Source of the DNA: JACPRL01 sp035573715
GTDB lineage: Bacteria; Acidobacteriota; Terriglobia; Acidiferrales; 2-02-FULL-67-57
Length of the DNA: 58,832 nt
Direction of reading: 5' to 3'
Assembly (NCBI GenBank): GCA_035573715.1
Contig: DATLZZ010000016.1
Span: 1 to 58,832, forward strand
In this document: positions 18,799-28,329 of the stretch, piece after piece
Position numbering within the stretch: the first letter of the stretch is position 1
How the letters are laid out: every line of letters starts with the position of its first letter
Made by a program: the position numbers and the translations under genes
Notes under the pieces: generated by a model
What the model saw: the letters and a program-made list of their open reading frames with translations, nothing else
What the model was told of the DNA's origin: nothing
The model's database searches: none

Positions 18799-18966
18799 AT
18801 GGCTGTAGATGCAGAGCTGTTGAAAATTCTGGCGTGCCCGCTGTGCAAGACGCCGGTGACGCTGACCGCCGACGGCAGCGGGCTGCGCTGCGCCACCTGC
18901 CGGCGCGTCTATCCCATCCGTGACGGCATCCCCATCATGCTGGTGGACGAAGCCCGCATCGAGTAA
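18799..18966 (+). CDS. Trm112/YcaR-like zinc-ribbon protein
   Basis: 55 residues, starting at the ATG after GGGAGGC. Sequence pattern LLKILACPLCKTPV then LRCATCRRVYPIRDGIPIMLVDEA, i.e. two CxxC pairs and the DGIPIML stretch of the UPF0434/Trm112 family. Bacterial members often sit beside LPS genes, as here, where a heptosyltransferase gene begins 8 bases downstream. The molecular role in bacteria is poorly defined. An upstream extension of the frame to 18739 is unlikely. Confidence 0.85.
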   Translation: MAVDAELLKILACPLCKTPVTLTADGSGLRCATCRRVYPIRDGIPIMLVDEARIE

Positions 18967-18974
18967 TCGCGGCT

Positions 18975-20090
18975 GTGCCTGCCGACTCGACATCCGTACT
19001 CCCCTCCCTGCCGCAGGGCGCGCGGGTGCTGATTGTTCGCCTGCGCTCGCTGGGCGACACCGTTCTCACCACCCCCTCGCTGCGCGCCCTCAAGCAGTGG
19101 CGGCCCGACCTGCGGCTTTCGATCCTGCTTTACCCGCGCTTTGCGCCCATCCTCGAGGGCAACCCGAATTTGGAAGAAGTCCTTGAGCTTGACGCCGAGG
19201 GCGCGAGCGCGCCGCTACGCATTGCCCGCATAGTGGCCGCCCTGCACGCCCGGCATTTTGCTGCTTGCTTCAACCTTCACGGCGGCACGCTGAGCGCGCT
19301 CCTCACACGCTTCAGCGGCGCTCCGCATCGCTTCGGATTCGAGCACTATCGGTTTTCCGCTGCTTACAACCACCGCGTCGTCCTGCGCGACGTCTTCGGG
19401 CACGACCGCCTGCACTCGGTGGAAAACCAGATTGCGCTTTTCTACGCCGCCGGCCTGCCGCAGAAGGAAATCCCGCCGCTTGAAGTTTTCTCGCAAGCGC
19501 CCGCGCGCGCCGCTATCGCGCAGAAGCTGGCGCAGCGCGGCCTGCCGGCAGGAGTGCCCTACGCCGTGCTGCATCCCGTCGCCACTTTCTTTACTAAAGA
19601 GTGGCCCTTCGAGCGCTACGCCGCTCTGGCCCGAGCCCTGGAGCAGGAGCACGGGCTCACGCCGGTCTTCGTCGCGGGCCCTGGCGAGGGCGCCAAGCTC
19701 GATGCGGTGGCACGCGCCTACGGCAACGCGCTAGTCCGACTGGAAGGCTTGCCCGTGCCGGAGCTGGTGGCATTGCTCGAGCAGGCGGCGTTGTTCGTCG
19801 GCAACGACAGCGGCCCGGCGCACATCGCCGCTGCGCTCAACCGCCCGCTGGTGGTGCTGTTCGGCTCCTCCAGTTCAACTGTATGGCGGCCGTGGCGCGC
19901 CCAGCATGAAATCGTCCAGAACTACTACGCCTGCAATCCCTGCAAGCAAGACCGCTGCTACGCCTTCCCGCAGCCGGAGTGCATCCTTTCGATTACGCTC
20001 GACCAGGTGCGCGCCGCCGTGGTGCGTGCCCTGGCCCCGACTTCCTCCGGGCAGTCGACATCCGCTTCGCGCGTGGTTCACATAGGATAG
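18975..20090 (+). CDS. Lipopolysaccharide heptosyltransferase-like glycosyltransferase (family GT9)
   Basis: 371 residues, GTG start. N-terminal VLIVRLRSLGDTVLTTPSLRALK and C-terminal FVGNDSGPAHIAAALNRPLVVLFG (with the DxGxxH signature) are characteristic of ADP-heptose:LPS heptosyltransferases. A Cys cluster YACNPCKQDRCYAFP is also typical of this branch. Probably acts on the inner face of the cytoplasmic membrane in LPS core assembly. The following gene encodes a heptose-7-phosphate kinase, consistent with a heptose pathway. Exact acceptor cannot be told from sequence. Confidence 0.88.
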   Translation: MPADSTSVLPSLPQGARVLIVRLRSLGDTVLTTPSLRALKQWRPDLRLSILLYPRFAPILEGNPNLEEVLELDAEGASAPLRIARIVAALHARHFAACFNLHGGTLSALLTRFSGAPHRFGFEHYRFSAAYNHRVVLRDVFGHDRLHSVENQIALFYAAGLPQKEIPPLEVFSQAPARAAIAQKLAQRGLPAGVPYAVLHPVATFFTKEWPFERYAALARALEQEHGLTPVFVAGPGEGAKLDAVARAYGNALVRLEGLPVPELVALLEQAALFVGNDSGPAHIAAALNRPLVVLFGSSSSTVWRPWRAQHEIVQNYYACNPCKQDRCYAFPQPECILSITLDQVRAAVVRALAPTSSGQSTSASRVVHIG

Positions 20091-20094
20091 CGTC

Positions 20095-21087
20095 ATGGCG
20101 AACCCCTCAGTAGCGCGGCTTCGCTCTCTGGTGCGCCGCTTCCGCGGCCGGCGACTGGCGGTCGTGGGCGACTTGATGCTCGACCGCTTCATTCGCGGCC
20201 GCGTCGCCCGCATTTCCCCCGAGGCTCCCGTTCCGGTCGTCGAAGTGAATCAGCCCGAGACCCAACACCTGGGTGGTGCCGGGAACGTCGCTGCGAACCT
20301 CGCGGCGCTGGGCGCGCGGCCGGTGGCGTTCGGCGTGGTGGGCCGCGATGAGGCTGGGCGTGCGCTCGTACGCGAGCTCTCCCGCCGCCGCATTGGCGCC
20401 GCGGGCGTCGTTACCGATTCCGCTCGCCCGACGACCGTCAAGACGCGCATCATCGCCGAGCACCAACACGTCGTCCGCGCCGACTGGGAGAAAGCGGCAC
20501 CGCTGCCCGCCGCGCACGAGCGGCGCCTGCTGGCCGCCTTCTCCCGCTGGGCGAGACGCCTCGACGGCGTCATCCTTTCCGACTACGACAAGGGCGTGCT
20601 GACCGAGTCTCTGCTCGGCGGACTGCTTCGCGTCTGCCGCGAGCACAAGCTGCCGGTCTTCGTGGATTTGAAGGTGCCACGGCCGCTGGCTGCCGACGTC
20701 GCTCTGGTGCTGGTCAACCAGCGCCGCGCGGAAGAAATTTCCGCTCGGCCCATCCAGAGCGAGAGGTCGCTGCAGCGGGTTGGCAGGGAACTCATGGCGC
20801 GCTTCCCCTGCTCGACGCTGGTAATCACCCGCGGCGCGCAGGGCATGGTGGTTCTGGAACGCGGGCGCTCGCTCCGCGTGGCGGCGGTGCGCACCAGGCC
20901 GTGGGAGGTTTTCGACGTCACCGGCGCCGGCGACACCGTGATGGCCACGCTGGCGCTGGCCACCGTGGCCGGCGCCTCGGCGCAGGAAGCCGCGGCGCTC
21001 GCCAACGCTGCCGCCGGCGTTGTGGTGGGCAAGCTGGGAACGGCCGTGGTCACGCCGCAGGAGCTGCTGGACGGTCTGACAAGTTAA
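20095..21087 (+). CDS. D-glycero-beta-D-manno-heptose-7-phosphate kinase (RfaE1/HldA domain)
   Basis: 330 residues, only the kinase half of HldE. PfkB-family sugar kinase with VVGDLMLDRFIRGRVARISPEAP and HLGGAGNVAANLAALGARP near the N-terminus and the catalytic VFDVTGAGDTVMATLALA near the C-terminus. Makes heptose-1,7-bisphosphate for ADP-heptose. The adenylyltransferase half (HldC) is not in the window. The gene starts four bases after the heptosyltransferase stop and ends overlapping the convergent gene at 21084. Confidence 0.9.
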   Translation: MANPSVARLRSLVRRFRGRRLAVVGDLMLDRFIRGRVARISPEAPVPVVEVNQPETQHLGGAGNVAANLAALGARPVAFGVVGRDEAGRALVRELSRRRIGAAGVVTDSARPTTVKTRIIAEHQHVVRADWEKAAPLPAAHERRLLAAFSRWARRLDGVILSDYDKGVLTESLLGGLLRVCREHKLPVFVDLKVPRPLAADVALVLVNQRRAEEISARPIQSERSLQRVGRELMARFPCSTLVITRGAQGMVVLERGRSLRVAAVRTRPWEVFDVTGAGDTVMATLALATVAGASAQEAAALANAAAGVVVGKLGTAVVTPQELLDGLTS

Positions 21088-21539
21088 AAGGGCGCGAACG
21101 ACAGCGTCTTGTCTTTTCTTTCCACCCAGAGCTTGACTTCTTCCGTGGTTCCGTTCAGCCGGACCACAACCACCACCCCGGACGCCCTGCCACCAACCCG
21201 CACTGTCCCCTTCCCGCTGATCGTAACTTCCTCGGACGGCGGTCCTACCGAAACAATCTCGTACGAACGGATGCGGCCGATGGGCGTGGTCTCGCCCCAG
21301 TCCTGAAGAAAATCCTGATAGGTGTAGTCGGGGGTCGGGCCCCAGATCTGATAGGCGCCGGGATAGTCGCCAGCCACCAGCGCATCCAGAAATCGCACCA
21401 CCTGACGCTTTTCCGGGTAATAGCGGAACTGGTGGTAGGCAAGCGCGCCCACGGCCAGCACCAGCACCGTGGCAATCACGATGCGCCGCGGCCAGGGGCT
21501 GGGCGGTGGCGGCGGGACGAACAGGCTGCTGTCGCCCAT
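21084..21539 (-). CDS. Small membrane-anchored protein of unknown function
   Basis: 151 residues. A proline-rich N-terminus (FVPPPPPSPWPRR) precedes one membrane helix (IVIATVLVLAVGALAYHQF). The outer part begins with a helix (KRQVVRFLDALVAGDYPGAYQIWG) that resembles NTF2-like/DUF4864 envelope proteins and ends with beta strands. I do not recognise a specific family. Two bases after ddl, it is the last gene of a seven-gene minus-strand run; its last four bases overlap the heptose kinase stop tail to tail. Confidence 0.75.
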   Translation of the reverse strand: MGDSSLFVPPPPPSPWPRRIVIATVLVLAVGALAYHQFRYYPEKRQVVRFLDALVAGDYPGAYQIWGPTPDYTYQDFLQDWGETTPIGRIRSYEIVSVGPPSEEVTISGKGTVRVGGRASGVVVVVRLNGTTEEVKLWVERKDKTLSFAPF

Positions 21540-21541
21540 CG

Positions 21542-22684
21542 CTACTCCTTCAGCACGCCGCCGCGCCGGCGAGGCAGCTCGATGGAAAAGCGCGTGCGCC
21601 GCTTTTCGCGGTGGCGCTCGAGCGCTAGCTCGATGAGCGAGTCAAGCAGCTTCGAGTAGGGCACGCCGCTCGCCTCCCACAGCTTCGGGTACATGCTGAT
21701 GGCCGTGAAGCCAGGAATGGTGTTCACCTCATTCAGATAGATGCGGCCGGTGCGGCGGGCCATCAGAAAATCCACCCGGGCCATGCCTGCGCAATCGAGA
21801 GCCCGGAAGGCAGCCACCGCCAATTCCTGGAAACGCCGCGTTTGCCCGCGCGTCAGCCGCGCGGGGACGAGGAAGCGCGTCGTGTCTTCCAGATACTTGG
21901 CGGTGTAGTCATAGAACTCGCGCGCCGGAATGACCTCGCCAGGCAGCGAAGCGCGCGGCTCGTCGTTGCCCAGCACGGAGACCTCGATTTCGCGGCCGAG
22001 GATTCCTTGCTCCACCAAGATCTTGCGATCGAACTCGAAGGCGTGCTCAATGGCCGCGGGGAGACCCGCAGCGCGGCTGACCTTGGTGATGCCCACCGAA
22101 GAGCCCAGGTTCGACGGCTTGACGAAAACCGGAAAGCGCAGCCGGCGGCTCACCTCGCGCAGCACCGCTCGACGCCGCAACTGCCAGTCACGCCGCAGGA
22201 CGCTCACAAAGTCCGCCACCGGCAGCTTCGCCTGCAGGAAGAGCCGCTTCTGCACTTCCTTGTCCATCCCCAGCGCCGAGCCCAGCACGCCGGCGCCGAC
22301 GTAGGGGATGTCGGCCAGCTCCAGCAAGCCTTGCACCGTACCGTCTTCGCCGAAGGTTCCGTGGAGCACGGGAAAGATGACGTCCACGGCCAGCCCGGAT
22401 GACCGCGAAGGCGCCGGGCGTCGAACCAGCGCCGCCGAGCCTGGCTCCGGCGGCAGCGACACCGCCCGGCCGTCGGCCAGCGCCCGGCGCAGGTCGCTGT
22501 GCGTGGGCGCGCTCGAAGGCAACTGCCGTGGCAGCACCCAATGGCCATCCTTGCCGATGCCGATGGGAATTACTTCGTATTTTTTCGGATTGAGGCCGCG
22601 CAGGACGGAGGAGGCTGAGACCAGCGACACTTCGTGCTCGGCGGAGCGTCCTCCGAACAGCACGCCCACTCGCAGCTTCGCCAT
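21542..22684 (-). CDS. ddl: D-alanine--D-alanine ligase
   Basis: 380 residues. N-terminal LRVGVLFGGRSAEHEVSLVSA, then HGTFGEDGTVQGLLELADIPYVGAGVLGS and the ATP-grasp parts FPVFVKPSNLGSSVGI and VDFLMARRTGRIYLNEVNTIPGFT. Forms the D-Ala-D-Ala dipeptide for peptidoglycan. The family's Ser/Glu/Tyr active-site elements are all present. It lies nine bases after the OmpA-like gene and two before the small membrane protein. Confidence 0.96.
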   Translation of the reverse strand: MAKLRVGVLFGGRSAEHEVSLVSASSVLRGLNPKKYEVIPIGIGKDGHWVLPRQLPSSAPTHSDLRRALADGRAVSLPPEPGSAALVRRPAPSRSSGLAVDVIFPVLHGTFGEDGTVQGLLELADIPYVGAGVLGSALGMDKEVQKRLFLQAKLPVADFVSVLRRDWQLRRRAVLREVSRRLRFPVFVKPSNLGSSVGITKVSRAAGLPAAIEHAFEFDRKILVEQGILGREIEVSVLGNDEPRASLPGEVIPAREFYDYTAKYLEDTTRFLVPARLTRGQTRRFQELAVAAFRALDCAGMARVDFLMARRTGRIYLNEVNTIPGFTAISMYPKLWEASGVPYSKLLDSLIELALERHREKRRTRFSIELPRRRGGVLKE

Positions 22685-22693
22685 CGCAGTTCG

Positions 22694-24415
22694 TCACTCC
22701 GGAGACGGCGCCGCCGGACAGAGTGAGGTCGCCTCACCGGCGCGCACCGGCGGGAACAGGAGCATCACTCGGCGGTTCTTCTCGTTGGGGCCCTTCTCCG
22801 CTACCACCGGCTCGCGCATCCCCTTGCCGACGACGACATCCGACACTGGAGCCAGCAACGCCTGCCGCTGCTCCGGCTGCCGGCGGGTCTGCGCGTAGGT
22901 CATCTTCAGCAGCTGCTCGGCGCGGTTCAACTGCTCCTGGAGGCCGGTCCGCGTGTCTTCGTCGGACGTGCGCGCCAGCGCGTCTTCAAGGAAGTAGCGG
23001 TAAACGGAGAGCGCCCGTTGCTCCGAGAGCCACTGGTTGTAGTCCTCTTCCCCGACCAGGTCGGTGTGGCCTTCGTAGCGCACCGTAGCCCCCGGGAAAA
23101 GCAGCAGACGGATCACCGCCAGCCGGGCCAGATTCTCGCGCGCCACCGGGCGAAGGTCGTAGCGGTCGAAATCGAAGAGAATGTCGGAGGCCAGTGTCAG
23201 CACCATCTGCCCGCCCTGCTCCTGCAACTGGCCCAGGGAAGCCAGTTGACGCCGCAGCTCGGCGCAAATCTTGTCACGCTCGGCGGCCAGGCGGGCGTTC
23301 TCGTCGCGGGCAGCCGCCAGGTCGCGCCGGGCGGCCTCCAGTTGCTCTTCCAGGGAGCGAATCCGCTCCTGAAGCGCGAGCAGTTGGCTTTCCAGCTCAC
23401 GAGTGTGGCGTCGCTCCTGCTCCAGTTCAACCTCGAGCTTGCCGAGGCGCTCCCGCAAGCGGGCCAGCTCTTTCGAACACGCATCGTACTGGGCGCGAGC
23501 GCGCTCTAGGTCGCGCTCCAGTTGCCGGACGTAGATTCCACCCACCGCGCCCAGCGCGAGCGCGCGAGCATTCTCGGCAATCTGCGCGGCAGTACGGGAA
23601 TATTGGATCGCGTCGGCGCTGGCGCCATCGTGGCGAAAAGCGTCCTCGGCGCGAGCGAGAAAATCTTGGGCCAACTGCAAGGTGTCGCGGGTTCGGAGCT
23701 CATCGGGCAGCGGCTCTTCGCCGGCCGGCGTGGGACGCGCCAGGATGCCGGAACTCGACGCCAGCTCCACCGCCTTGCGTGCTTGCAGCAATTCGGACGG
23801 CACGCGGGCGGGAGCAGGCGCCGCCGGGCGCGCGGCGTACTCGCCGTAGTTGGTGTAGTAGAGGAGCGCCCCGGGAACCGGATGGGCCTTGTTGGTGGTG
23901 ACCGTCTTGTCCTGGCTCTGGCTGACAAGGACCACGACGGAGCTGGGGTCCTTCACGGCGAAGTCCGGCTCCGCTGTCACCATCATCCAGAACGTCTGAT
24001 AGGTGGTGGTGACGTTGATGCTGATCGGAGCTCCGGCTTCGAAGGTGATTTCGCCGACGTTGGTGGCGGCGCCATCCACCGAGACCACCCAGAGAACGTA
24101 GGTGAGAAAATCGCGCCCGAAGCGGCTGGCCGGCTCCAGCCCTTTGATGTCGCCGCGATTGATGTCAATCTCAACGAAACCCGGCCGGCTCTCGACCTTC
24201 AGGGTTACCGAGGCATTCGGCATGCGCTCGGTGCCCCTCAGTTCCACTACCGTGGTTCCTCGCGGCCGGAAACTCAGGATGGCGCCCCCTGGCGCTGGAA
24301 CTGTGATGGCGCGCAGCCCGCGAACCGGCGACGCGGCGGAGGCCTCCGGGACAAACCCGAACAGCAGCAGCCCGGCGGCCAGCGTCAGCCGCAGAATCGC
24401 GATGGGTTTGAGCAT
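22694..24415 (-). CDS. Secreted OmpA-family protein with coiled coil (paralogue 1)
   Basis: 573 residues from the ATG at 24415, preceded by AGGAG. Signal peptide (AILRLTLAAGLLLFGFVPEASA), a beta-rich N-terminal domain of about 180 residues (ITVPAPGGAILSFRPRGTT), a long charged coiled coil (about 310-410), and a C-terminal OmpA domain with LASDILFDFDRYDLRP and EGHTDLVGEEDYNQWLSEQR. The OmpA domain should bind peptidoglycan. The neighbour at 24444 has the same architecture and many identical stretches, so the two arose by tandem duplication. The longer frame to 24457 is not needed. Confidence 0.88.
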   Translation of the reverse strand: MLKPIAILRLTLAAGLLLFGFVPEASAASPVRGLRAITVPAPGGAILSFRPRGTTVVELRGTERMPNASVTLKVESRPGFVEIDINRGDIKGLEPASRFGRDFLTYVLWVVSVDGAATNVGEITFEAGAPISINVTTTYQTFWMMVTAEPDFAVKDPSSVVVLVSQSQDKTVTTNKAHPVPGALLYYTNYGEYAARPAAPAPARVPSELLQARKAVELASSSGILARPTPAGEEPLPDELRTRDTLQLAQDFLARAEDAFRHDGASADAIQYSRTAAQIAENARALALGAVGGIYVRQLERDLERARAQYDACSKELARLRERLGKLEVELEQERRHTRELESQLLALQERIRSLEEQLEAARRDLAAARDENARLAAERDKICAELRRQLASLGQLQEQGGQMVLTLASDILFDFDRYDLRPVARENLARLAVIRLLLFPGATVRYEGHTDLVGEEDYNQWLSEQRALSVYRYFLEDALARTSDEDTRTGLQEQLNRAEQLLKMTYAQTRRQPEQRQALLAPVSDVVVGKGMREPVVAEKGPNEKNRRVMLLFPPVRAGEATSLCPAAPSPE

Positions 24416-24443
24416 CGTCTCCTCTCTCATCCTTTGCGGCCTT

Positions 24444-26072
24444 CTACTGGCCTTCACCCATCGGGCAGAAGGATACGGGCGCGCCCGGCTCTCTGGGAGC
24501 GAGAATGATGGTGACGCGGCGGTTCTGCTCGTTGGGCCCTTTTTCCGGCACCAACGGCTCGCGCATCCCCTTGCCGACGACGCGGTTGCCGAGCAGCGTC
24601 AGCAGCTCCTGGCGCTGCGACGCCTGGCGGCGGGCGGCATTGTAGTTCATCTTGAGCAGTTGCTCCGCCACGCTCAATTCGGTGTCCAATTCCACCTTGG
24701 CGTTGTCGTCGGCGGTGCGGGTGATGGCGTCCTCGAGGAAGTAGCGAAAGACGGAAAGGGCGCGCTGCTCGGAAAGCCACTGGTTGTACTCTTCCTCGCC
24801 CACCAGGTCGGTGTGGCCTTCGAAGCGCAGCGCAGCGCGGGGAAAGAACAGGCGGCGCAGTGCGGCCAGGCGCCCCAAGCCTTCACGAGCCGAGGCGCGC
24901 AGCTCGTAGCGGCCGGAGTCGTATAACACGTCGGAGGCGAGGTCAATCATCACCGCGCCGCCCTGCTCGGTCAGGTGGCCCATCGAGGCCAGTTGCAGGC
25001 GAAGCTCGGTGCAGGCATAGGCGAGCTGTTCTTCCAGCCGGGCGGAATTGGTGCGGGCGCGCTCCGCAGCGGTTTCGAGCGAAGTGATGCGCTCGCGCAG
25101 CGAGAGCACCTCGCTCTCCAGCTCGCGGGTGTGGTGACGCTCCTGGTCGAGGCTGGCTTCGATTTGACTGGAGCGGTCGCGCAGGGTGGCCAGCTCGGTC
25201 TCGGCAGCCTTCACCCGCGCGCGTAACCGCTCCGCCTCATGCGCAGGCAGCCGCCCGGCGGCTCCGGTCGCCAGCGCCCGCGCGCTTTCGGCCAGTTGCA
25301 CCGCCGTTCGCGCGTACTGGGTGAGGTTGTCGCCCTCGCCCGCGAACTCGCGCTCGGCCTGCTCCAGATAGGCTTGCGCCAGTCGAAAAGCGTCCCCGGC
25401 GCGTGCATCGTCGGGGGCCGTCTCGGATCCGGCCGCGGACGGCTGCACCCGGGCGGCCAGCTCAACGGCCTTGCGCGCCTGCAGCAAGTCGAGCGGCGCG
25501 GTGGCTGGCGTTGCCGCCGCACTGGCGTTGTAGTCCGTGTAGCGCGTGAAGTAGAGCAAGGGCCCCGGAACGGCCGTGGCCAGCTCGGAGCTCTGGCTGA
25601 CCAACACCGCTACGGGGCTAGGCTCAGCGACGGCGAAGTCGGGCTCAGCAGTGACCAGCAGCCAGAACGCCGGATGAGAAGTAGTTACCTTGAGGCTGTC
25701 GGAGCGGTCCCCTTCAAAAGTAATCTCACCAAGGCTGGCCGCGCCGCCGTCGAGGGGAACCACCCACAGGACGTACGTGAGCATGTCGGCGCCGAAGCGC
25801 GACGCCGGTCCCAGCCCGCTCACCGCGCCGCGTCGCAGCTCGATCTCAATCACCCCGCCGCGGTGCTCCACCTTGACCACCGCCGAAGCGCCTTGGGCGC
25901 GCTCGGTTCCGCGCAATTCAACCGACGTCGAGCCCTTGGCGCGGTAGCTGAGAATCGTCCCGCCAGGCACTTCGACAGCTTGCACCGAAGCAGCGGGCGC
26001 ACGGGAAGGGGCCTGCGCGGCCAGCCCCATCGCCATCGAGACGGCGAGGGCAACGGCTCCCCAAAGCCTCAT
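24444..26072 (-). CDS. Secreted OmpA-family protein with coiled coil (paralogue 2)
   Basis: 542 residues; GGAGGAG before the ATG. Same order as its downstream neighbour: signal peptide, N-terminal domain beginning VEVPGGTILSYRAKGSTS, a region with FGADMLTYVLWVVPLDG (cf. FLTYVLWVVSVDG in the neighbour), coiled coil, and OmpA domain with LASDVLYDSGRYELR and EGHTDLVGEEEYNQWLSEQR. The coiled coil is shorter than in paralogue 1. Probably links the outer membrane or an envelope complex to peptidoglycan; the specific role is unknown. Confidence 0.88.
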   Translation of the reverse strand: MRLWGAVALAVSMAMGLAAQAPSRAPAASVQAVEVPGGTILSYRAKGSTSVELRGTERAQGASAVVKVEHRGGVIEIELRRGAVSGLGPASRFGADMLTYVLWVVPLDGGAASLGEITFEGDRSDSLKVTTSHPAFWLLVTAEPDFAVAEPSPVAVLVSQSSELATAVPGPLLYFTRYTDYNASAAATPATAPLDLLQARKAVELAARVQPSAAGSETAPDDARAGDAFRLAQAYLEQAEREFAGEGDNLTQYARTAVQLAESARALATGAAGRLPAHEAERLRARVKAAETELATLRDRSSQIEASLDQERHHTRELESEVLSLRERITSLETAAERARTNSARLEEQLAYACTELRLQLASMGHLTEQGGAVMIDLASDVLYDSGRYELRASAREGLGRLAALRRLFFPRAALRFEGHTDLVGEEEYNQWLSEQRALSVFRYFLEDAITRTADDNAKVELDTELSVAEQLLKMNYNAARRQASQRQELLTLLGNRVVGKGMREPLVPEKGPNEQNRRVTIILAPREPGAPVSFCPMGEGQ

Positions 26073-26082
26073 GCGCTCCTCC

Positions 26083-26997
26083 TCAGAGAATCTTCTTGCC
26101 CAGCGCCGAAAGCACCAGCTCGACGCCCAGTTGCGCGGTCTTGTTGTGGGAATCTATCACCGGATTGATTTCCACTACTTCCATCGAAACCATCTTACCG
26201 GAGTCGGCAATCATCTCCATCGCCAGGTGCGCTTCGCGGTAGGTGACGCCGCCGCGCACCGGCGTGCCGACGCCCGGAGCGTCGTGGGGCTCGACGAAGT
26301 CCATGTCCAGGCTGACGGCAAAGCCGGCGGTGCCGGCGGTGGCGCGTGCCAGCGCTTCCTCCATCACGGCGCGCATGCCGCGCTCGTCAATCTCTCGCAT
26401 GGTAAAGACGCGCAGTCCGGACTCGCGCACGATGCGCTTTTCCGCCGGGTCGAGGTTGCGGGCGCCGACCAGCGACGCATTCTCCGGCGCAATCTTGCGT
26501 CCGAAGCCGGCAATGTCCGTCAGCTCTTTGGGACCAAAGCCCAGCGTGGCGGCGAACGGCATGCCGTGAACGTTGCCGCTGGGCGAAGTCTCCGGCGTGT
26601 TCATGTCGGCGTGGGCGTCGAGCCAGACCAGCCCGACCTTCTGCTTGCGCTTGCGATAGTGGGCGCTGACGCCGGCGAGCGAACCGATGGCCAGCGAGTG
26701 ATCGCCGCCCAGCAGCAGCGGCAGCGAGCCTTCATCCAGCGCGCGGGAAACAACCTTGGCAAGTTCGGCGCAGGTCGCGGCGATTTCGGGCAGGTACTTG
26801 GCGCGCTTGGCGCCCACCTGCATTTCTTCCGGCACGCGCACGGCGATGTTGCCCAAGTCTTCGACCGCGTAGCCGAGAGCGCGGATGCGCGCGTTCAGCC
26901 CGGCGACCCGCAGCGCCGAGGGCCCCATGTCCACGCCGCGGCGGTCCTGGCCGAGGTCCATGGGAACGCCAATGATGCGAACTTTGCGGGTGGGCAT
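26083..26997 (-). CDS. Arginase
   Basis: 304 residues from the ATG at 26997 (GAGAGG upstream). Metal-binding motifs of the ureohydrolase family: LGGDHSLAIGS, WLDAHADMNTPETSPSGNVHGMP and SLDMDFVEPHDAPGVGTP. The NVHGMP segment and overall spacing favour arginase over agmatinase. It would hydrolyse arginine to ornithine and urea; no urease or ornithine-using gene is adjacent. It lies 11 bases after asnS in the same minus-strand run. The frame is open to 27081, but that would overlap asnS. Confidence 0.9.
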   Translation of the reverse strand: MPTRKVRIIGVPMDLGQDRRGVDMGPSALRVAGLNARIRALGYAVEDLGNIAVRVPEEMQVGAKRAKYLPEIAATCAELAKVVSRALDEGSLPLLLGGDHSLAIGSLAGVSAHYRKRKQKVGLVWLDAHADMNTPETSPSGNVHGMPFAATLGFGPKELTDIAGFGRKIAPENASLVGARNLDPAEKRIVRESGLRVFTMREIDERGMRAVMEEALARATAGTAGFAVSLDMDFVEPHDAPGVGTPVRGGVTYREAHLAMEMIADSGKMVSMEVVEINPVIDSHNKTAQLGVELVLSALGKKIL

Positions 26998-27008
26998 CGG
27001 GTCGCCTC

Positions 27009-28313
27009 TCAAGGATAGATGCGGTAGAGCATGCGCGGAAAGGGGATGGTCTCGCGAATGTGGGGAACGCCGGCGATCCAAGCCGTTGTGCGCTCGACCC
27101 CCAAGCCGAAGCCGCCGTGGGGCACGCTGCCGAAGCGGCGCAGGTCGACATACCAGCCGAAGGCTTCCTCGGGCAGGTTGTGCTCGCGGATGCGCTGCCG
27201 CAGTAGCTCCAGGCTCGAAAGCCGCTGGCTGCCGCCTATGATTTCCCCGAACCCTTCCGGCGCCAGCATGTCCATGCAGAGCGCCAGGTCGGGCCGCTCG
27301 GGGTCGGGCTCCATGTAGAACGCCTTGGCCTTGGCCGGATAACGGTGGACGATGACCGGCTTGTCGAATTGCTCGGAGATAAGTGTCTCGTCGGCGCCGC
27401 CCAGGTCTTCCCCCCAGGGAAGCTGGCTGCCCTTTTGGTGCAGCAGCTGGATGGCGTCGTCGTACTGCAAGCGCGGGAAGGGCGGCCTGATTTTTTCGAG
27501 CTTGGCGGGGTCGCGCTCCAGCGTGTCGAGGTCGCGCCGGCGGCGCTCCAGCACTTTGGCGACGATGTAACTCACCAGCTCTTCGCCCAGCTTCATCAGG
27601 TCGTCGAGCGTGGCGAAGGCGACTTCGGGCTCAAGCATCCAGAACTCGGTCAGGTGGCGCCGCGTCTTCGACTTCTCGGCGCGGAAGGTGGGGCCGAAGC
27701 AGTAGACCTTGCCGAGCGCGGCGGCGGTTGCCTCAATGTAGAGTTGGCCAGACTGCGTGAGGTAGGCGCGGCCGAGGTCAAAGTAGTCGAGCCCGAAGAG
27801 CGTGGTGGTCCCTTCGCAGGCCGCGGGAGTAAGGATGGGCGAGCTGGTTTCGAAATAGCCGTGGGTGTCGAGGTACTCGCGCGCGGCGCGCATCACCTCG
27901 GCGCGGATACGCAGCAGGGCGGCCTGGCGGGCGGAGCGAATCCAGAGGTGACGGTGGCTGAGAAGAAAATCGACGCCGTGCTCCTTGGGCGAGATGGGAT
28001 AGGGGTCGTCTTCGGGGACGCGCTGGACGATTTCGAGATCGCGAACCATGAGCTCGTAGCCGCCGGGCGCGCGGGCATCGCGCCGCACCGTGCCGCGGGC
28101 GATGACACTTGATTCCTGCGTCAACCCAGCGACGCGCTCCCACACCTCCGGCTTCACTTCGGCCTTTGACACCACACCCTGCATCAGGCCGGTGCCGTCG
28201 CGGAAGATGGGAAACAGCAGCTTGCCCGACTCGCGCAGATTGTAGAGCCAGCCCTCGAGCGTGACTTCCTTGCCTTCAAACGCAGCGGCGCGGTCGATGG
28301 TGAATTCAGTCAT
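27009..28313 (-). CDS. asnS: Asparaginyl-tRNA synthetase
   Basis: 434 residues. N-terminal OB-fold anticodon-binding domain (VTLEGWLYNLRESGKLLFPIF), then a class II core with motif 2 in FGPTFRAEKSKTRRHLTEFWMLEPE and motif 3 in GGFGLGVERTTAWIAG. The residues after motif 2 and the overall length fit AsnRS rather than AspRS. Charges tRNA-Asn. Sixteen bases after ggt, 11 before arginase. Confidence 0.92.
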   Translation of the reverse strand: MTEFTIDRAAAFEGKEVTLEGWLYNLRESGKLLFPIFRDGTGLMQGVVSKAEVKPEVWERVAGLTQESSVIARGTVRRDARAPGGYELMVRDLEIVQRVPEDDPYPISPKEHGVDFLLSHRHLWIRSARQAALLRIRAEVMRAAREYLDTHGYFETSSPILTPAACEGTTTLFGLDYFDLGRAYLTQSGQLYIEATAAALGKVYCFGPTFRAEKSKTRRHLTEFWMLEPEVAFATLDDLMKLGEELVSYIVAKVLERRRRDLDTLERDPAKLEKIRPPFPRLQYDDAIQLLHQKGSQLPWGEDLGGADETLISEQFDKPVIVHRYPAKAKAFYMEPDPERPDLALCMDMLAPEGFGEIIGGSQRLSSLELLRQRIREHNLPEEAFGWYVDLRRFGSVPHGGFGLGVERTTAWIAGVPHIRETIPFPRMLYRIYP

Positions 28314-28329
28314 GGAAGCGTTCGCTCAC

